Made by a program: the position numbers and the translations under genes. This document shows, in pieces, positions 43,645-53,088 of a stretch of DNA of 64,000 nt; position 1 is the first letter of the stretch; every line of letters starts with the position of its first letter. The notes under the pieces were generated by a model. The model had not been told where the DNA came from and did not search any database. It was given only the letters and a program-made list of their open reading frames with translations. Location of the stretch: the NCBI GenBank assembly GCA_019751945.1, contig JAIEMT010000004.1, positions 1 to 64,000 on the forward strand, given 5' to 3'. The DNA is from a bacterium (GTDB lineage: Bacteria; Bdellovibrionota; UBA1018).

Positions 43645-44862
43645 ATGATAGGAACATTAGACACGCGCAAGAAGGAAGTGACCATTATCGGTGCCGGGGT
43701 TTCCGGTCTGGTAGCGGCTTATTTTCTCGATCAAAAAAGCTACGAAGTCACGTTAATTGAAGCCCTTCCTCAGGCTGGGGGAATGGTCCGCACAGTTCGC
43801 ACTCCTTACGGAATTTCAGAAAGCGCCGCACATTCCATTCCAGGAACTACTCCCGTTATTGAGCTTTGTGACGATCTGAAAGTTCCGCTGGTCTCTTGCC
43901 TCCGCGATTCCCGTGCCCGCTATGTCTGGAGAAAGGGAATGCCAAAACAAATTCCACTTTCTCTTTTAGAAGTCACCTCCACACTTTGGCGTTTAGCCAC
44001 GACGAAGAAGAGCGAAGAGCCGCCCTCCTCGTTGGCGGAGTGGGGAAAAAGACATATGGGGCAGAAAGCTCTCGACTATCTTTTGAATCCCATGGTGCGT
44101 GGAATTTACGGGTGTCGTCCGGAAGATCTTCTTCCGAAAAAGCCAGCTGCAAGCGCGAGGGGAGTGAAGATTGTTACCCCAGAAAAAGGGATGGGTGCTC
44201 TCACTTCCGCACTCGAAAGTCATCTTCATCAAAGACTAGGGGTACGCTTCCGAAGAGGTGAGCCCATCGAATCGCTTCCAAAAGTTCAGGGGAATCTGAT
44301 TCTATGCACGCCTCCAGATATTTCTGCGCGCCTACTCTCTTCCAGTTCTTCTATTTTAGCCGGAAAACTTTCGAAGGTTCCGTTTTCACCGCTGATTTCT
44401 GTCACGGCATTTCTTCCCAAACAGAATGTCGGCTTTAAGAGCAAGGGCCTGGGCGTACTCATGCCGGAAGTGGAAAACCGAAAGTGCCTCGGTATTCTTT
44501 TTAACTCCCGATCCTTTGTGGGCAGAGTCACCGATCCTGATCGTTACGAATCGTTCACTCTGATGCTCGGTGGAACTTCGGATCCGGGAACTCTCGACCT
44601 GAGTCAAACCGAACTCGATAATCGTGTGACCTCGGAATTGCAAATCGTCTTAGGCCTTCAGGGCGACCCAGCACACCTAGAATACCATCGTTGGCGGCAC
44701 GCCATTCCGATCTATGGCAGAGCCCTGCAAGAAGCCTCTGAGACCGCAAAAGAAACGTGGTGCAAGAGTCCGGGCCAGATTCTCTTCGGAAATTTTTCTG
44801 GAGAGGTCAGCATTCGAGGCATGATTGAAACATTCCAAAAGACAAAGGGCTACTCCCCGTAA
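43645..44862 (+). CDS. hemY: Protoporphyrinogen oxidase, FAD type
   Basis: A protein of 405 residues. The FAD-binding N-terminus is VTIIGAGVSGLVAAYFL and LIEALPQAGGMVRTV. Then comes MVRGIYGCRPEDLLP, typical of HemY-type oxidases, and near the C-terminus GNFSGEVSIRGMIE for the FAD tail. The enzyme makes protoporphyrin IX. Nine bases after hemN. Ferrochelatase is not in the window. There is no obvious ribosome-binding site before the ATG. Confidence 0.93.
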   Translation: MIGTLDTRKKEVTIIGAGVSGLVAAYFLDQKSYEVTLIEALPQAGGMVRTVRTPYGISESAAHSIPGTTPVIELCDDLKVPLVSCLRDSRARYVWRKGMPKQIPLSLLEVTSTLWRLATTKKSEEPPSSLAEWGKRHMGQKALDYLLNPMVRGIYGCRPEDLLPKKPAASARGVKIVTPEKGMGALTSALESHLHQRLGVRFRRGEPIESLPKVQGNLILCTPPDISARLLSSSSSILAGKLSKVPFSPLISVTAFLPKQNVGFKSKGLGVLMPEVENRKCLGILFNSRSFVGRVTDPDRYESFTLMLGGTSDPGTLDLSQTELDNRVTSELQIVLGLQGDPAHLEYHRWRHAIPIYGRALQEASETAKETWCKSPGQILFGNFSGEVSIRGMIETFQKTKGYSP

Positions 44863-44874
44863 AGGAAGTAGCCC
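44847..44874. terminator. Possible hairpin terminator between hemY and the lipoprotein pair
   Basis: Stem GGGCTACT/AGTAGCCC with a 12-base loop. Reading the minus strand it is followed by TTTGTCTTTT, so it would better end the lipoprotein transcript; on the plus strand it overlaps the hemY stop and lacks a U-run. Confidence 0.45.
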
Positions 44875-44902
44875 CCATCTTTGCTAGAGTCTTAACTCTG
44901 GC

Positions 44903-45559
44903 TTATCTCAGGCCGGTCACTTGACCAACAACGCCACCGGTGTTGATCAAGAGCAACACACCGCCGTTCTTTTCGGTCGTGGACGAATCCTGACCAACCA
45001 GCGAGATGTTACCGATTTGAGCACCGTTGCTGCTGAAGAAGCGAGCAGTGATGATGCTGTCCTTCAAGCCAATGTTCACCGGTACGAAGATACCGATCAA
45101 GTTCGGACCAACGTAGAGCACCATATTATTTAACTTGGCAAGCTCTACTGCGAAGCCGGGCATGAAACCATCAGCCACACCCGGGAGCGGACGGCCGCCC
45201 GGAAGGGTTAACGGATCAAGCATCTTCACGTTGTCGCGAAGAAACTTGATGTCGGTCGTTGCCAAGCCAACGCTAATGAGCGTTCCATTGGTTTGGAAAT
45301 CTGGACCGATTTCAAGATAACTGTCTTTCATGTTCGGAAGAGCGATACGAGCACCGGCATCGATGCTCACGTTCTTCAAAACCATGGTCATGGTAAGAGT
45401 GCCGTTCACGAACGCAACGTTCGGACCGTTCACACCATTAATTACGGGGTTCTTGTTCGAACCCCTACCGCAACCGGCAACGCTCACGGCTAGCACGGTG
45501 GCGAGAGCAACCGTCATTACCGCTTTCTTAGACTTACTATTGTTGAAAATACTCAACAT
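44903..45559 (-). CDS. Lipoprotein, member of a tandem paralogous pair (distal)
   Basis: A protein of 218 residues with a lipoprotein signal: charged start, VMTVALATVLAVSVAGC. The mature part begins Gly/Asn-rich and is mostly beta: FVNGTLTMTMVLKNVSIDAG. A conserved LPGGRPLPGVADG loop is followed by LYVGPNLIGIFVPV. It aligns along its length with the next gene (same order of GxNIPG-type start, DAG/DVGA, LPGG and YVGP/YLSDEVFGIF segments). Function unknown; probably outer-membrane associated. Confidence 0.8.
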   Translation of the reverse strand: MLSIFNNSKSKKAVMTVALATVLAVSVAGCGRGSNKNPVINGVNGPNVAFVNGTLTMTMVLKNVSIDAGARIALPNMKDSYLEIGPDFQTNGTLISVGLATTDIKFLRDNVKMLDPLTLPGGRPLPGVADGFMPGFAVELAKLNNMVLYVGPNLIGIFVPVNIGLKDSIITARFFSSNGAQIGNISLVGQDSSTTEKNGGVLLLINTGGVVGQVTGLR

Positions 45560-45576
45560 ACTGTCTCCTCTCTTAG

Positions 45577-46221
45577 CTAGTTCTTCCCAGCTTCTTTAGG
45601 GCTGAAGTAGGGAAGAAGAATTAACAACCCACTGCTACCGCTCACGTTCTCCGGAATTGCATACGCTTTACCGAGTTGATTTCCACGATCGTCTCTAATC
45701 ACCGTAGAAACGATCCAAGGAAGAATGAAACCTTTGCTGTCCATAAACTTGAGTTGTATAAAAATCCCAAATACCTCATCGGACAAATAGAGGCTGATCG
45801 GGAGTTTTCCGAGCATGGTGTCCCAACGCGGCAATGCGCCGCCAACCACTTCTGGGAGTGCTCCGCCACCAGGAAGTCCCTGTGGCTCGTGATGCATTTC
45901 TCCGCCGCCTAAAGAATCGATGCCGACAGAGATTTGAAAGACGGTGCCAGCGGACGCGAGATCCGGCTGAACGCTCAGCATGGCATCCTTAAGACCTGGG
46001 ATCGGGAACGATGCACCGACATCGGTCTTAAAAGTTTGGGATACAAATGAAGCAACGAGGTGACGATCGAACACACCAATATTCACCCCATCTAAACCGG
46101 GGATGTTTTTCTTCCCTTTTCCACATCCGGCGATGAAACCAGACGAAAGAAGGAGGGCGCCCAGAACCGCGAGGTTCGGAGAAAACCTTTTTGGCGTGTC
46201 AAAAAGCCATCGACTGTTCAT
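45577..46221 (-). CDS. Lipoprotein, member of a tandem paralogous pair (proximal)
   Basis: A protein of 214 residues with lipobox FIAGC after a signal (NLAVLGALLLSSGFIAGC). Shares layout with its downstream neighbour: IPGLDGVNIGVFDRHLVASF, TDVGASFPIPGLKDAML, LPGGGALPEVVGGALP and SLYLSDEVFGIFI. Divergence is high, so the duplication is old. AGGTGG lies a few bases upstream of the ATG, and 17 bases separate the two genes. Unrecognised family. Confidence 0.8.
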   Translation of the reverse strand: MNSRWLFDTPKRFSPNLAVLGALLLSSGFIAGCGKGKKNIPGLDGVNIGVFDRHLVASFVSQTFKTDVGASFPIPGLKDAMLSVQPDLASAGTVFQISVGIDSLGGGEMHHEPQGLPGGGALPEVVGGALPRWDTMLGKLPISLYLSDEVFGIFIQLKFMDSKGFILPWIVSTVIRDDRGNQLGKAYAIPENVSGSSGLLILLPYFSPKEAGKN

Positions 46222-46359
46222 TCATCCACCTATCGTCGATACGTTAATCAAACTTAATATTTTAAGTTTTAATTAACAAAGATTTAATTTACTAATTTAG
46301 TCCATTAAATGCAAGGGGGTGGGCTATTTAGATGGGGGACGGGGACAACTAGCTGATTT

Positions 46360-47463
46360 TTATGAACAAAGATCGCTATCGAAGTACCTTTGTAAAAGCT
46401 GGATTCGGCATTCCGATGCGGCGAGGACCTCTTTTACCCGTTTCAGCTCTCGCTCCCCACCCGGGGTGGAGGCCGCCCATTCAAGGAGTTTGAAGTCTTC
46501 GGAGTCCCAAAAAACGACTGCTTCGCCTGATCGGCCGTTGCGAGCCACCCGTCCCAGGGCCTGGGCCAAATTCAACAAACTGAGCGGCGCCTGCCAAAGG
46601 CAAACCCATTCTAAGGAAGGAAAATCCATTCCTAAACCGAAAGCCGTGGTGGCAATCACCACTCGACCGGGCTCCCTGCGCTTCGGATTTTCGATCCAGC
46701 TTTCAATAGCCACTCGTTCTTCGCGACTCATTCCTCCGTGATAGCAAACTGTTGGACGACCTACGGCTTCCACCACCCGAGCTAAACGGTGAGTATCTTC
46801 TCGTGTCGCTACGAAAAGAATTCCGCAGCTCGAATGCGCTTCCAACCACTGCACCAGTTTCTCTGTTCTCTTTGCAAAGGGAACTCGTTGAAAATCGACA
46901 GTGAGATTTTCTGGCAAATCAAATGCGCCCATTTCTTCCAGCTGATTCGAAAGAGAACCTTGAAGCTCTTTACGTGCCGCCGAAGGGAGAGTCGCCGTCA
47001 GCCAGAGACTCTTTGGAATAGAGAATTTTTGGATGTACTTCGGAAGTTCCAAAAAAGCAGGACGAAACTGGGTACCCCACTCCCAGTAGCAGTGACATTC
47101 ATCCACCACTAGCAAGCTCGGCTTCCAATCTCGCGCCTTAGCCTGCACGCGAGGCAGACGCAGCGACTCCGGACTGAGAATCCAAACTCGGGTCTGAGCA
47201 CTCGGAAAATTTCTATCACCTCCGGTGTAGAGCTCTGCAGAAATTCCCGATCGCGTGAGTTGTTCGTGATGCTGCCGGGCCAGTGCCACTAAAGGTGAAA
47301 CAAGAATGGTTCGCTGGCGGGCTTGCTCGGCCAAGCGATGAAAAATCAAACTTTTGCCGGAACCCGTTGGGGAAACACAAATCAAGTGACCCGGAGTCGT
47401 CAGTCTTTGAATGGCCTTAGCCTGAAAAGGACGTAGCTCGACCGTAGGAGTGGGGGGAGTCAT
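46360..47463 (-). CDS. RecQ-like DEAD/DEAH helicase core, short form
   Basis: A protein of 367 residues. RecQ-type motifs: LRPFQAKAI (motif 0), SPTGSGKS (Walker A), VVDECHCYWEWG (DEAH-like box reading DECH), LWLTATLP, ATTAFGLGMDFPSLEW and QALGRVARNGRSG. The usual RecQ C-terminal zinc domain, winged helix and HRDC are absent: after ECRIQLLQRYF, where the zinc region would start, the protein stops at DSDLCS. So it is a helicase core with only a trace of the zinc motif. It should still translocate on DNA. Fifteen bases downstream of the flippase-like gene. Confidence 0.87.
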   Translation of the reverse strand: MTPPTPTVELRPFQAKAIQRLTTPGHLICVSPTGSGKSLIFHRLAEQARQRTILVSPLVALARQHHEQLTRSGISAELYTGGDRNFPSAQTRVWILSPESLRLPRVQAKARDWKPSLLVVDECHCYWEWGTQFRPAFLELPKYIQKFSIPKSLWLTATLPSAARKELQGSLSNQLEEMGAFDLPENLTVDFQRVPFAKRTEKLVQWLEAHSSCGILFVATREDTHRLARVVEAVGRPTVCYHGGMSREERVAIESWIENPKRREPGRVVIATTAFGLGMDFPSLEWVCLWQAPLSLLNLAQALGRVARNGRSGEAVVFWDSEDFKLLEWAASTPGGERELKRVKEVLAASECRIQLLQRYFDSDLCS

Positions 47464-47478
47464 CCCAAAAACAAACTG

Positions 47479-48480
47479 CTACTTCTGTGCCTTAAATCTC
47501 AAATAAACGAAGCCGCCCAGCATTCCAATAAAGAGCTGCCCGAACGCAAACAGGCTATAAATGTCGGCCCCGCGAAGCGTTCCTAAAAATTGAAAGAGCC
47601 AGGTAAAAGCCACATGCCCCGTTCCCACTCCCGCGGGAGCCACAGGAACTGCCGTAACCAAGAGCCCAATCGGTACGATGACCATCACAGAAAGCGGGTC
47701 TAAACCCCGAGCACCTAACGAGTAAGCAAACCCCATAAACGCGATCGCAACCAGAACATGCACAACGATCGAAAGCAGCAGCGCCTTCGCTACAACTGCA
47801 CGATGGGACTGAAAATGGCGAAGGCCCTGATAAATTCCAACTAAAGCTTCTGCGCGCTTGAATTTGTTTTGCAAAGAGACCAGCAGCTTTAAAAGCGGGT
47901 CCTTTTTTTCCTTCACCAAGAACAAGAAGGAGTAGAAAGCCAAGAAAAAGAGGCTCGCAGCAATCACGACAACTCGAATGGCTCGCAGCAACGGACCACC
48001 CGCCAAGGTTCGATAATCCAAAACCATTGCAAGCGCCGAAACCAGCATCAAAGCCGACAGTCCCAAAATGCGATCTAGGAGAATCGCTCCTAATGCCTGA
48101 GACGCGCCCTTTTTTATTTCCTTAGAAATATAGATGGCCTTTACAAAATCTCCGCTCACTGCGCCTGGCAGAGCGATATTAAAAAAGTTTCCAATATAGG
48201 CGAGCTGGAAAACACGAGTCCACTTCAGACGAATTCCCTGTGCCTGCAAAAGCCACTGCCAGCGAGTTGCTCCCAAGATAGACGTCACCACGAGCAACGA
48301 AATTGCGGCAAAAGTCTGCCAATGCCGAAACGCTTTTTTGGTTTCTGAAATGGATAAAAATCCCTTGGCTGCTAAAAAGTAGAGAAGGGCTGCGACGACA
48401 GAGATTTTTAAAACGATTTTAAAATAGGTTTTCACTCCCGCCCGGAGTGCTTTTGTCTGGTCGCTATCGCGTGGACTCAT
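47479..48480 (-). CDS. Lysylphosphatidylglycerol-synthase-TM/flippase-like membrane protein
   Basis: A protein of 333 residues with about eight membrane helices. The family features are ATRWQWLLQAQGI, YIGNFFNIALPGAVSGDFVKA and ILLDRILGL, which belong to the LPG_synthase_TM (UPF0104) group. Members are thought to flip or transfer lipid-linked molecules. It overlaps the amidotransferase gene by four bases and belongs to the polysaccharide/LPS region, pointing to an envelope role. Confidence 0.85.
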   Translation of the reverse strand: MSPRDSDQTKALRAGVKTYFKIVLKISVVAALLYFLAAKGFLSISETKKAFRHWQTFAAISLLVVTSILGATRWQWLLQAQGIRLKWTRVFQLAYIGNFFNIALPGAVSGDFVKAIYISKEIKKGASQALGAILLDRILGLSALMLVSALAMVLDYRTLAGGPLLRAIRVVVIAASLFFLAFYSFLFLVKEKKDPLLKLLVSLQNKFKRAEALVGIYQGLRHFQSHRAVVAKALLLSIVVHVLVAIAFMGFAYSLGARGLDPLSVMVIVPIGLLVTAVPVAPAGVGTGHVAFTWLFQFLGTLRGADIYSLFAFGQLFIGMLGGFVYLRFKAQK

Positions 48481-49154
48481 AGTGAGAAAAAATTCCCGTA
48501 AACAATCTCCCCGATCTTGGGATCGAAGAGTTTCTTTCCTTCCCCTGGGTGGAGAGAAGGTTCTCCTTTTTTCTTTCTTTCAGCAAGCGTCTTCTCACCC
48601 GCTTCCAAATCCCGTTCGGGATGAAACTGAATTCCGTAGGCAGGGTGTCCCTCCACCTCGAAAGCTTGGATGGCACAGACATCCGACTTTGCAAATGCTC
48701 TCAGCCCCTGTGGTAACACGCTCACTTCTTCACGATGCGCTGAAAAACTCCAGAAGCGGTCTGGCAAACCATTAAACAAGGGAGCATGGGCTGTGCGCTC
48801 AATCTGCGTCCAACCGTACTCGGGAGTGGATCCCACTCGAACCGATGAAATTCCCCCGATCGCCCGTGCGATAATTTGATGCCCGTAACAAACACCAAGC
48901 AACGGTTTTCTTAAACTCAGAACTTTTTTAACCAGACCTTCCAACTTTTGAGTCCATTCAGATGTATCTAAAATGGAGGTCTTTGAACCCGAAATCAAAA
49001 TACGGTCGAAACCTTCCAGATTTTTTGGAAGATCGTTTTCAGGACCCCGTCGAACGACGACTGTTGCACCAGGAATCTTTAGCGCAAACTTTCTGAGGTC
49101 CGACGCTCCCCGATCTGCCGGGTTGATATTGTTATCGACGATCAGAATTTTCAT
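48477..49154 (-). CDS. Class I glutamine amidotransferase-like protein
   Basis: A protein of 225 residues from the ATG at 49154 (MKILIVDNN). The triad is present: nucleophile Cys in GVCYGHQIIARAIGG, and His-Glu in QFHPERD. It resembles the GMP-synthase-like amidotransferases that stand alone. The partner accepting the ammonia is not identified. It lies between a glycosyltransferase (23-base overlap) and a flippase-like gene, so a sugar-modifying role is possible, but this is inference from position. Confidence 0.83.
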   Translation of the reverse strand: MKILIVDNNINPADRGASDLRKFALKIPGATVVVRRGPENDLPKNLEGFDRILISGSKTSILDTSEWTQKLEGLVKKVLSLRKPLLGVCYGHQIIARAIGGISSVRVGSTPEYGWTQIERTAHAPLFNGLPDRFWSFSAHREEVSVLPQGLRAFAKSDVCAIQAFEVEGHPAYGIQFHPERDLEAGEKTLAERKKKGEPSLHPGEGKKLFDPKIGEIVYGNFFSL

Positions 49155-49905
49155 TCGTAGATCTTTCAAAGAGAAATGCCTGCTTGAGAAACATGCTGTA
49201 AGCGGCATTCACGGCGATAACAAAACCGGGCAAGCCATCCAGTAGTCCGCGTTTTAAAAAATAAGTCTCAACGAATTTTCCGATGGGTTTAAAAATCAAC
49301 CTGAAGAGGCTTGGTTTCTTTCCCCGTCGTAACTGATCTCGAGCTCCCAATTGCGAGAAGCGAAGGTTAGTCAGAACCTGTTCTTCGACGCCATTCAGCG
49401 TGTGGTGGTAAATAGGATGATTTAATTTTTTTACTAATCCCTTCACTGCGAGCTGCTCGTGAACAAAGGGCTCTGTCCACCCCGAAAATCTTCGGTCTGT
49501 CAGTCTCACAAGGTAGTTGGGATACCAACCTCCGTGACGAATCCACTTCCCCTGATAAAAAGATTTTCTTGGAAACGAAAACCCCTTCGTATCTGTTCCG
49601 ACGCTCTCCAGCTCGGTCAAAATTTCTTGACGAGAATCGGATGTCAATTCTTCGTCGGCATCGAGGTTGAGTATCCAATCGTAGGTCGCATTTTTTTGTG
49701 CGAAGTTTTTTTGCTGACCGTATCCACTCCACACATTTTCTAGAACACGGGCTCCCAGCTTGCGTGCGAGAGCAACCGTTCCATCTGTACTACCGGAGTC
49801 CACTACCAAAATTTCATCTGCCCAATCGACACTTTTGATGACACGAGGAAGATTGCTTTCCTCGTTTCTAGTAATAATTGTGACGGAGACCTTTGGGCGA
49901 TTCAT
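49132..49905 (-). CDS. Glycosyltransferase family 2, WaaE/KdtX-like
   Basis: A protein of 257 residues from the ATG at 49905 (MNRPKVSVTIITRNEESN). The GT2 fold is shown by EILVVDSGSTDGT and WILNLDADEELTSD (the DxD motif). It closely resembles the LPS core glycosyltransferase WaaE/KdtX class, with WSGYGQQKNFA and RHGGWYPNYLVRL. It likely acts at the inner face of the membrane in LPS core synthesis. Confidence 0.87.
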   Translation of the reverse strand: MNRPKVSVTIITRNEESNLPRVIKSVDWADEILVVDSGSTDGTVALARKLGARVLENVWSGYGQQKNFAQKNATYDWILNLDADEELTSDSRQEILTELESVGTDTKGFSFPRKSFYQGKWIRHGGWYPNYLVRLTDRRFSGWTEPFVHEQLAVKGLVKKLNHPIYHHTLNGVEEQVLTNLRFSQLGARDQLRRGKKPSLFRLIFKPIGKFVETYFLKRGLLDGLPGFVIAVNAAYSMFLKQAFLFERSTNENSDRR

Positions 49906-50007
49906 AAAAAGCGATATGTCCTCATTTTGCACTAGCATAACCCAGGGTGTTTTTGGAAAAATCAATATTCTGGCAATAAATTACGTAAACAAACCGGGGG
50001 TCATTCC

Positions 50008-51315
50008 ATGAAGATAGCAGTAATCGGTACAGGATATGTAGGACTGGTGGCGGGAGCTTGTTTCGCCGACACCGGAAATCAGGTCTACTGCGTAGACATT
50101 GATAAGAAGAAAACCGACGCGCTCCGCAACGGCGTCATTCCAATCTTCGAGCCCGGTCTCGACACCATTGTTAAACGAAGTGTTTCAAAAGAACGACTCT
50201 TCTTCACGACCTCCACCTCTGAAGCCGTTGCTAAATCTGAAATTATCTTCATGGCCGTCGGGACCCCACCGCTTCCAAACGGTGAACCCAATTTGGAATA
50301 CTTGAAGGCAGCAGCCGAAGAAGTAGCGAAGTCGATGGACGGCTATCGCATCATCGTAAACAAGTCGACGGTTCCGATCGGTACTCACGAAACTGTTGCA
50401 AAATGGATGTCGGCTCATACCAAGCACCCCTTTGACGTTGTCAGCAACCCCGAGTTCTTGAAGGAAGGTACCGCTATCGACGACTTCTTGAAGCCAGACC
50501 GAGTCGTCATCGGCACCAAAAAGGAATCTGCCTATCGCGCGATGGCCACCCTGTACGGCCCGTTCGTTCGTCAAGGCAACCCGATTCTCTGGATGGATCC
50601 CGTCTCTGCAGAAATGACGAAGTATGCTTGTAACTCATTCTTGGCCACGCGTATTAGCTTCATGAACGAGCTCGCTGGTCTTTGCGAAAAACTCGGTGGT
50701 GACATCGAGCAAATTCGTAAGGGTATGGCCACCGATGTTCGCATCGGTCGCCACTTCTTGTATGCAGGCGCTGGCTACGGCGGCTCCTGCTTCCCGAAGG
50801 ACGTTCAAGCCCTCATGGCTACTGCTAAGAAGCAGGGCCTGACCATGGGAATCGTCACTGCTGCTGAAGATGCAAACTACAGACAGAAGCGACACCTCGT
50901 GGATCACATCAAAAAACATTTCGGAGGCAGTGTTTCCGGAAAAACTTTTGCGATGTGGGGACTAGCATTCAAAGCGAACACGGACGATATGCGCGAAGCT
51001 CCTTCTCTGGTCATCATTGAAGAGCTGCTCTCCTTGGGTGCGAAGGTCAAGGCGTTCGATCCGGTGGCTATGGACAACACGAAAGAAATGCTCGGCAGCA
51101 AGATTGCATTCGGCAAGAACATGTTTGAAGTTCTGGAAGGCTCCGATGGATTGATCGTCATCACCGAGTGGAACGAATTCCGTCACCCGGACTTCAAGCG
51201 AATTAAATCGACTCTGAAGACTCCGGCTATTTTCGACGGCCGCAATCTCTATGATCCGGCCGAAGCCAAGAAAGAAGGCTTCTCGTATTACGGAATTGGT
51301 CGCGGTTTAGCCTGA
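50008..51315 (+). CDS. ugd: UDP-glucose 6-dehydrogenase
   Basis: A protein of 435 residues. NAD-binding start AVIGTGYVGLVAGACFADTG, then the catalytic Cys in GYGGSCFPKDVQAL, and AFKANTDDMREAPS near the C-terminal domain. It oxidises UDP-glucose twice to UDP-glucuronate, a precursor for surface sugars. It stands alone on the plus strand within minus-strand glycosyltransferase genes, with its own upstream region. Confidence 0.96.
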   Translation: MKIAVIGTGYVGLVAGACFADTGNQVYCVDIDKKKTDALRNGVIPIFEPGLDTIVKRSVSKERLFFTTSTSEAVAKSEIIFMAVGTPPLPNGEPNLEYLKAAAEEVAKSMDGYRIIVNKSTVPIGTHETVAKWMSAHTKHPFDVVSNPEFLKEGTAIDDFLKPDRVVIGTKKESAYRAMATLYGPFVRQGNPILWMDPVSAEMTKYACNSFLATRISFMNELAGLCEKLGGDIEQIRKGMATDVRIGRHFLYAGAGYGGSCFPKDVQALMATAKKQGLTMGIVTAAEDANYRQKRHLVDHIKKHFGGSVSGKTFAMWGLAFKANTDDMREAPSLVIIEELLSLGAKVKAFDPVAMDNTKEMLGSKIAFGKNMFEVLEGSDGLIVITEWNEFRHPDFKRIKSTLKTPAIFDGRNLYDPAEAKKEGFSYYGIGRGLA

Positions 51316-51316
51316 T

Positions 51317-52156
51317 TTAATTGGCGGGGCTGGGTTCGCCTGGTCCCGCCAATCCTCTTACGCATCTCACTCTGCGGGTGCGTTTCACTTCTTCCAACAA
51401 ATCCTCATTCGCTGGCGTGAAATCTCGACGGGGATGCCACACGTGAAATTGCAACGCCAACCCCTTCAAAGATTTAATTTTCAAACCTAGATTTTGCAGA
51501 CGAATTTCAACATCGGTATCTTCACGGCCATAGCCCTCGTAGGCCTCATCAAATCCATTGATCGCTTCAATGACTTCTTTCGGAACAGAATAGTTACAGC
51601 CTTTGAGATCGGCGACCCGATTCATCTTCAAAAGTTTTCGCATCCAATCCCACGGAACGCGTACGCTGCGCTGCAAGGCTTGGGTCTCACCCTGCCAAGC
51701 ACTCTTAATCAACGCGAGTTTTGGGAAATCAAAGAATCCGTCCCGAACCTTCTCGGGTGTTAACAGCCTACTGATTTCCTCACCCAGCTCTACACGTCTT
51801 CCCGCGAGGTAATATCCGGGCTGTTGTTGAGCGAGATGATCGCGCACAAAATCTCGATGAGGAACACAATCTCCGTCCAGGAAGATCATCACTCGGCCCG
51901 ATGCCTCGCGAACCGCTTGATTCAAGATTCTGCACTTTCGAAACCCTTGATGCTCTTGCCAAAAGTGGCGAATTGGAAATGGAATTTTCTGCTGAAACGC
52001 TTGAATCACGGCTTTAGTTTCAGACCCAGAGCCGTCGTCGCAAATCAGAACTTCAAAATTTGAAGCCGACTGCCTCCCAAGGCCCGCCAACACTAATGCC
52101 AAATGATGAGGCATATTGTAAGTCGCTACTACGACGGAAGCATCGAGCAGACTCAT
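51317..52156 (-). CDS. Glycosyltransferase family 2 with galactosyltransferase-like C-terminus
   Basis: A protein of 279 residues. ASVVVATYNMPHHLALVL, FEVLICDDGSGSETKAVI and VMIFLDGDCVPHRDFV give the GT2 nucleotide site and DxD motif. KGCNYSVPKEVIEAINGFDE and GYGREDTDVEIRLQNLG form the acceptor-side region of the Glyco_transf_7 type. It follows another GT2 gene through an ATGA overlap. Confidence 0.9.
   Translation of the reverse strand: MSLLDASVVVATYNMPHHLALVLAGLGRQSASNFEVLICDDGSGSETKAVIQAFQQKIPFPIRHFWQEHQGFRKCRILNQAVREASGRVMIFLDGDCVPHRDFVRDHLAQQQPGYYLAGRRVELGEEISRLLTPEKVRDGFFDFPKLALIKSAWQGETQALQRSVRVPWDWMRKLLKMNRVADLKGCNYSVPKEVIEAINGFDEAYEGYGREDTDVEIRLQNLGLKIKSLKGLALQFHVWHPRRDFTPANEDLLEEVKRTRRVRCVRGLAGPGEPSPAN
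51320..51353. terminator. Possible hairpin terminator between ugd and the convergent glycosyltransferase
   Basis: Arms ATTGGCGGG and CCCGCCAAT, nine perfect pairs with a 16-base loop. It sits at the end of both convergent genes. There is no U-run on either side, so support is only from position and stem strength. Confidence 0.35.
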
Positions 52157-53088
52157 CGGGAACCTCTCACCAACTCGTAGCTTCGGTATTCAAAAAGTCG
52201 GTGCCCGGTGGTGCGCTCAAAAAGATCCAGCGCCACTTTCGTAAGATCTCCCACATGCCATTCCAACGGAGAGTTCTGCAAATCCCAGTGCCAGCCCTTG
52301 GATGAAATTCTCTGCCTCATTGTCTGAGGGTGTTGCCCCCGGAACGGACGAAGTCCCCAGAATTTTTTATAACGGTAGTTTTCACCCGTGTGGGGAATTC
52401 CATCCCGAGCTTGGTCGGCAGTCGGAGCACCATGGTAGAGCTGATCGAAAAAGAAAGTTTTCTGCTTCATGGCTTCAGGATCTCTCACCCAACCGTAATG
52501 AAACACTCTGGCTCCGGAACGAACCACTTTTAACTTCGACCCGTCCAGGCGCCGAAAACTCTGAGCATCTCCCACGCTCTTCACACCCGCAGACCTTTTG
52601 AAAGCGCGCACCTCTCGGCGATAGGCCCCGCGCGATTCCTGAACCACATCGTACGAACCATAGAGATGAACGTAATCAAAGAGCAACCCTTCTATGGTCG
52701 AATCCTGATGCGCGCTTTGAATGGCGTGACGAATTTTTTCTAAATCGTTTTCATGCAACACTTCGTCGGCCTGAAGATAGATGCACCAATCGCCTTTGCA
52801 ATTTTCTAAGGCAATATTGGTTTGCTCAGAAAGAATGAGTCCGCCCCGTTTTTTTTCGGGGTCATCCAGGGGCCAAATCGATTCGACGATTCGAATTTTA
52901 TTTCCGCCTGGCTCCGAAGTCAGGGCCTGAATTTTTGCGAGAGTAGAATCTTCACCTTTGCCCACGTTGATGACAAACTCATCTACGAGTGGCAGGAGCG
53001 AACGAATGGATTCCTGGAATGGGTAGTCGAATTTCACTCCATTCCGAACGAGAGAGAACCCGGATATTTTCAAACCTGTCGTTTGCAT
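52153..53088 (-). CDS. Glycosyltransferase family 2-like protein
   Basis: A protein of 311 residues. It opens ISGFSLVRNGVKFDYPF, then FVINVGKGEDST and IYLQADEVLHENDLEKI (DxD-like position), matching GT2 proteins that modify surface sugars. The C-terminal part is longer than a minimal GT2 and unassigned. Middle of a three-gene minus-strand operon with a GT9 gene upstream (19-base overlap). Confidence 0.82.
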   Translation of the reverse strand: MQTTGLKISGFSLVRNGVKFDYPFQESIRSLLPLVDEFVINVGKGEDSTLAKIQALTSEPGGNKIRIVESIWPLDDPEKKRGGLILSEQTNIALENCKGDWCIYLQADEVLHENDLEKIRHAIQSAHQDSTIEGLLFDYVHLYGSYDVVQESRGAYRREVRAFKRSAGVKSVGDAQSFRRLDGSKLKVVRSGARVFHYGWVRDPEAMKQKTFFFDQLYHGAPTADQARDGIPHTGENYRYKKFWGLRPFRGQHPQTMRQRISSKGWHWDLQNSPLEWHVGDLTKVALDLFERTTGHRLFEYRSYELVRGSR

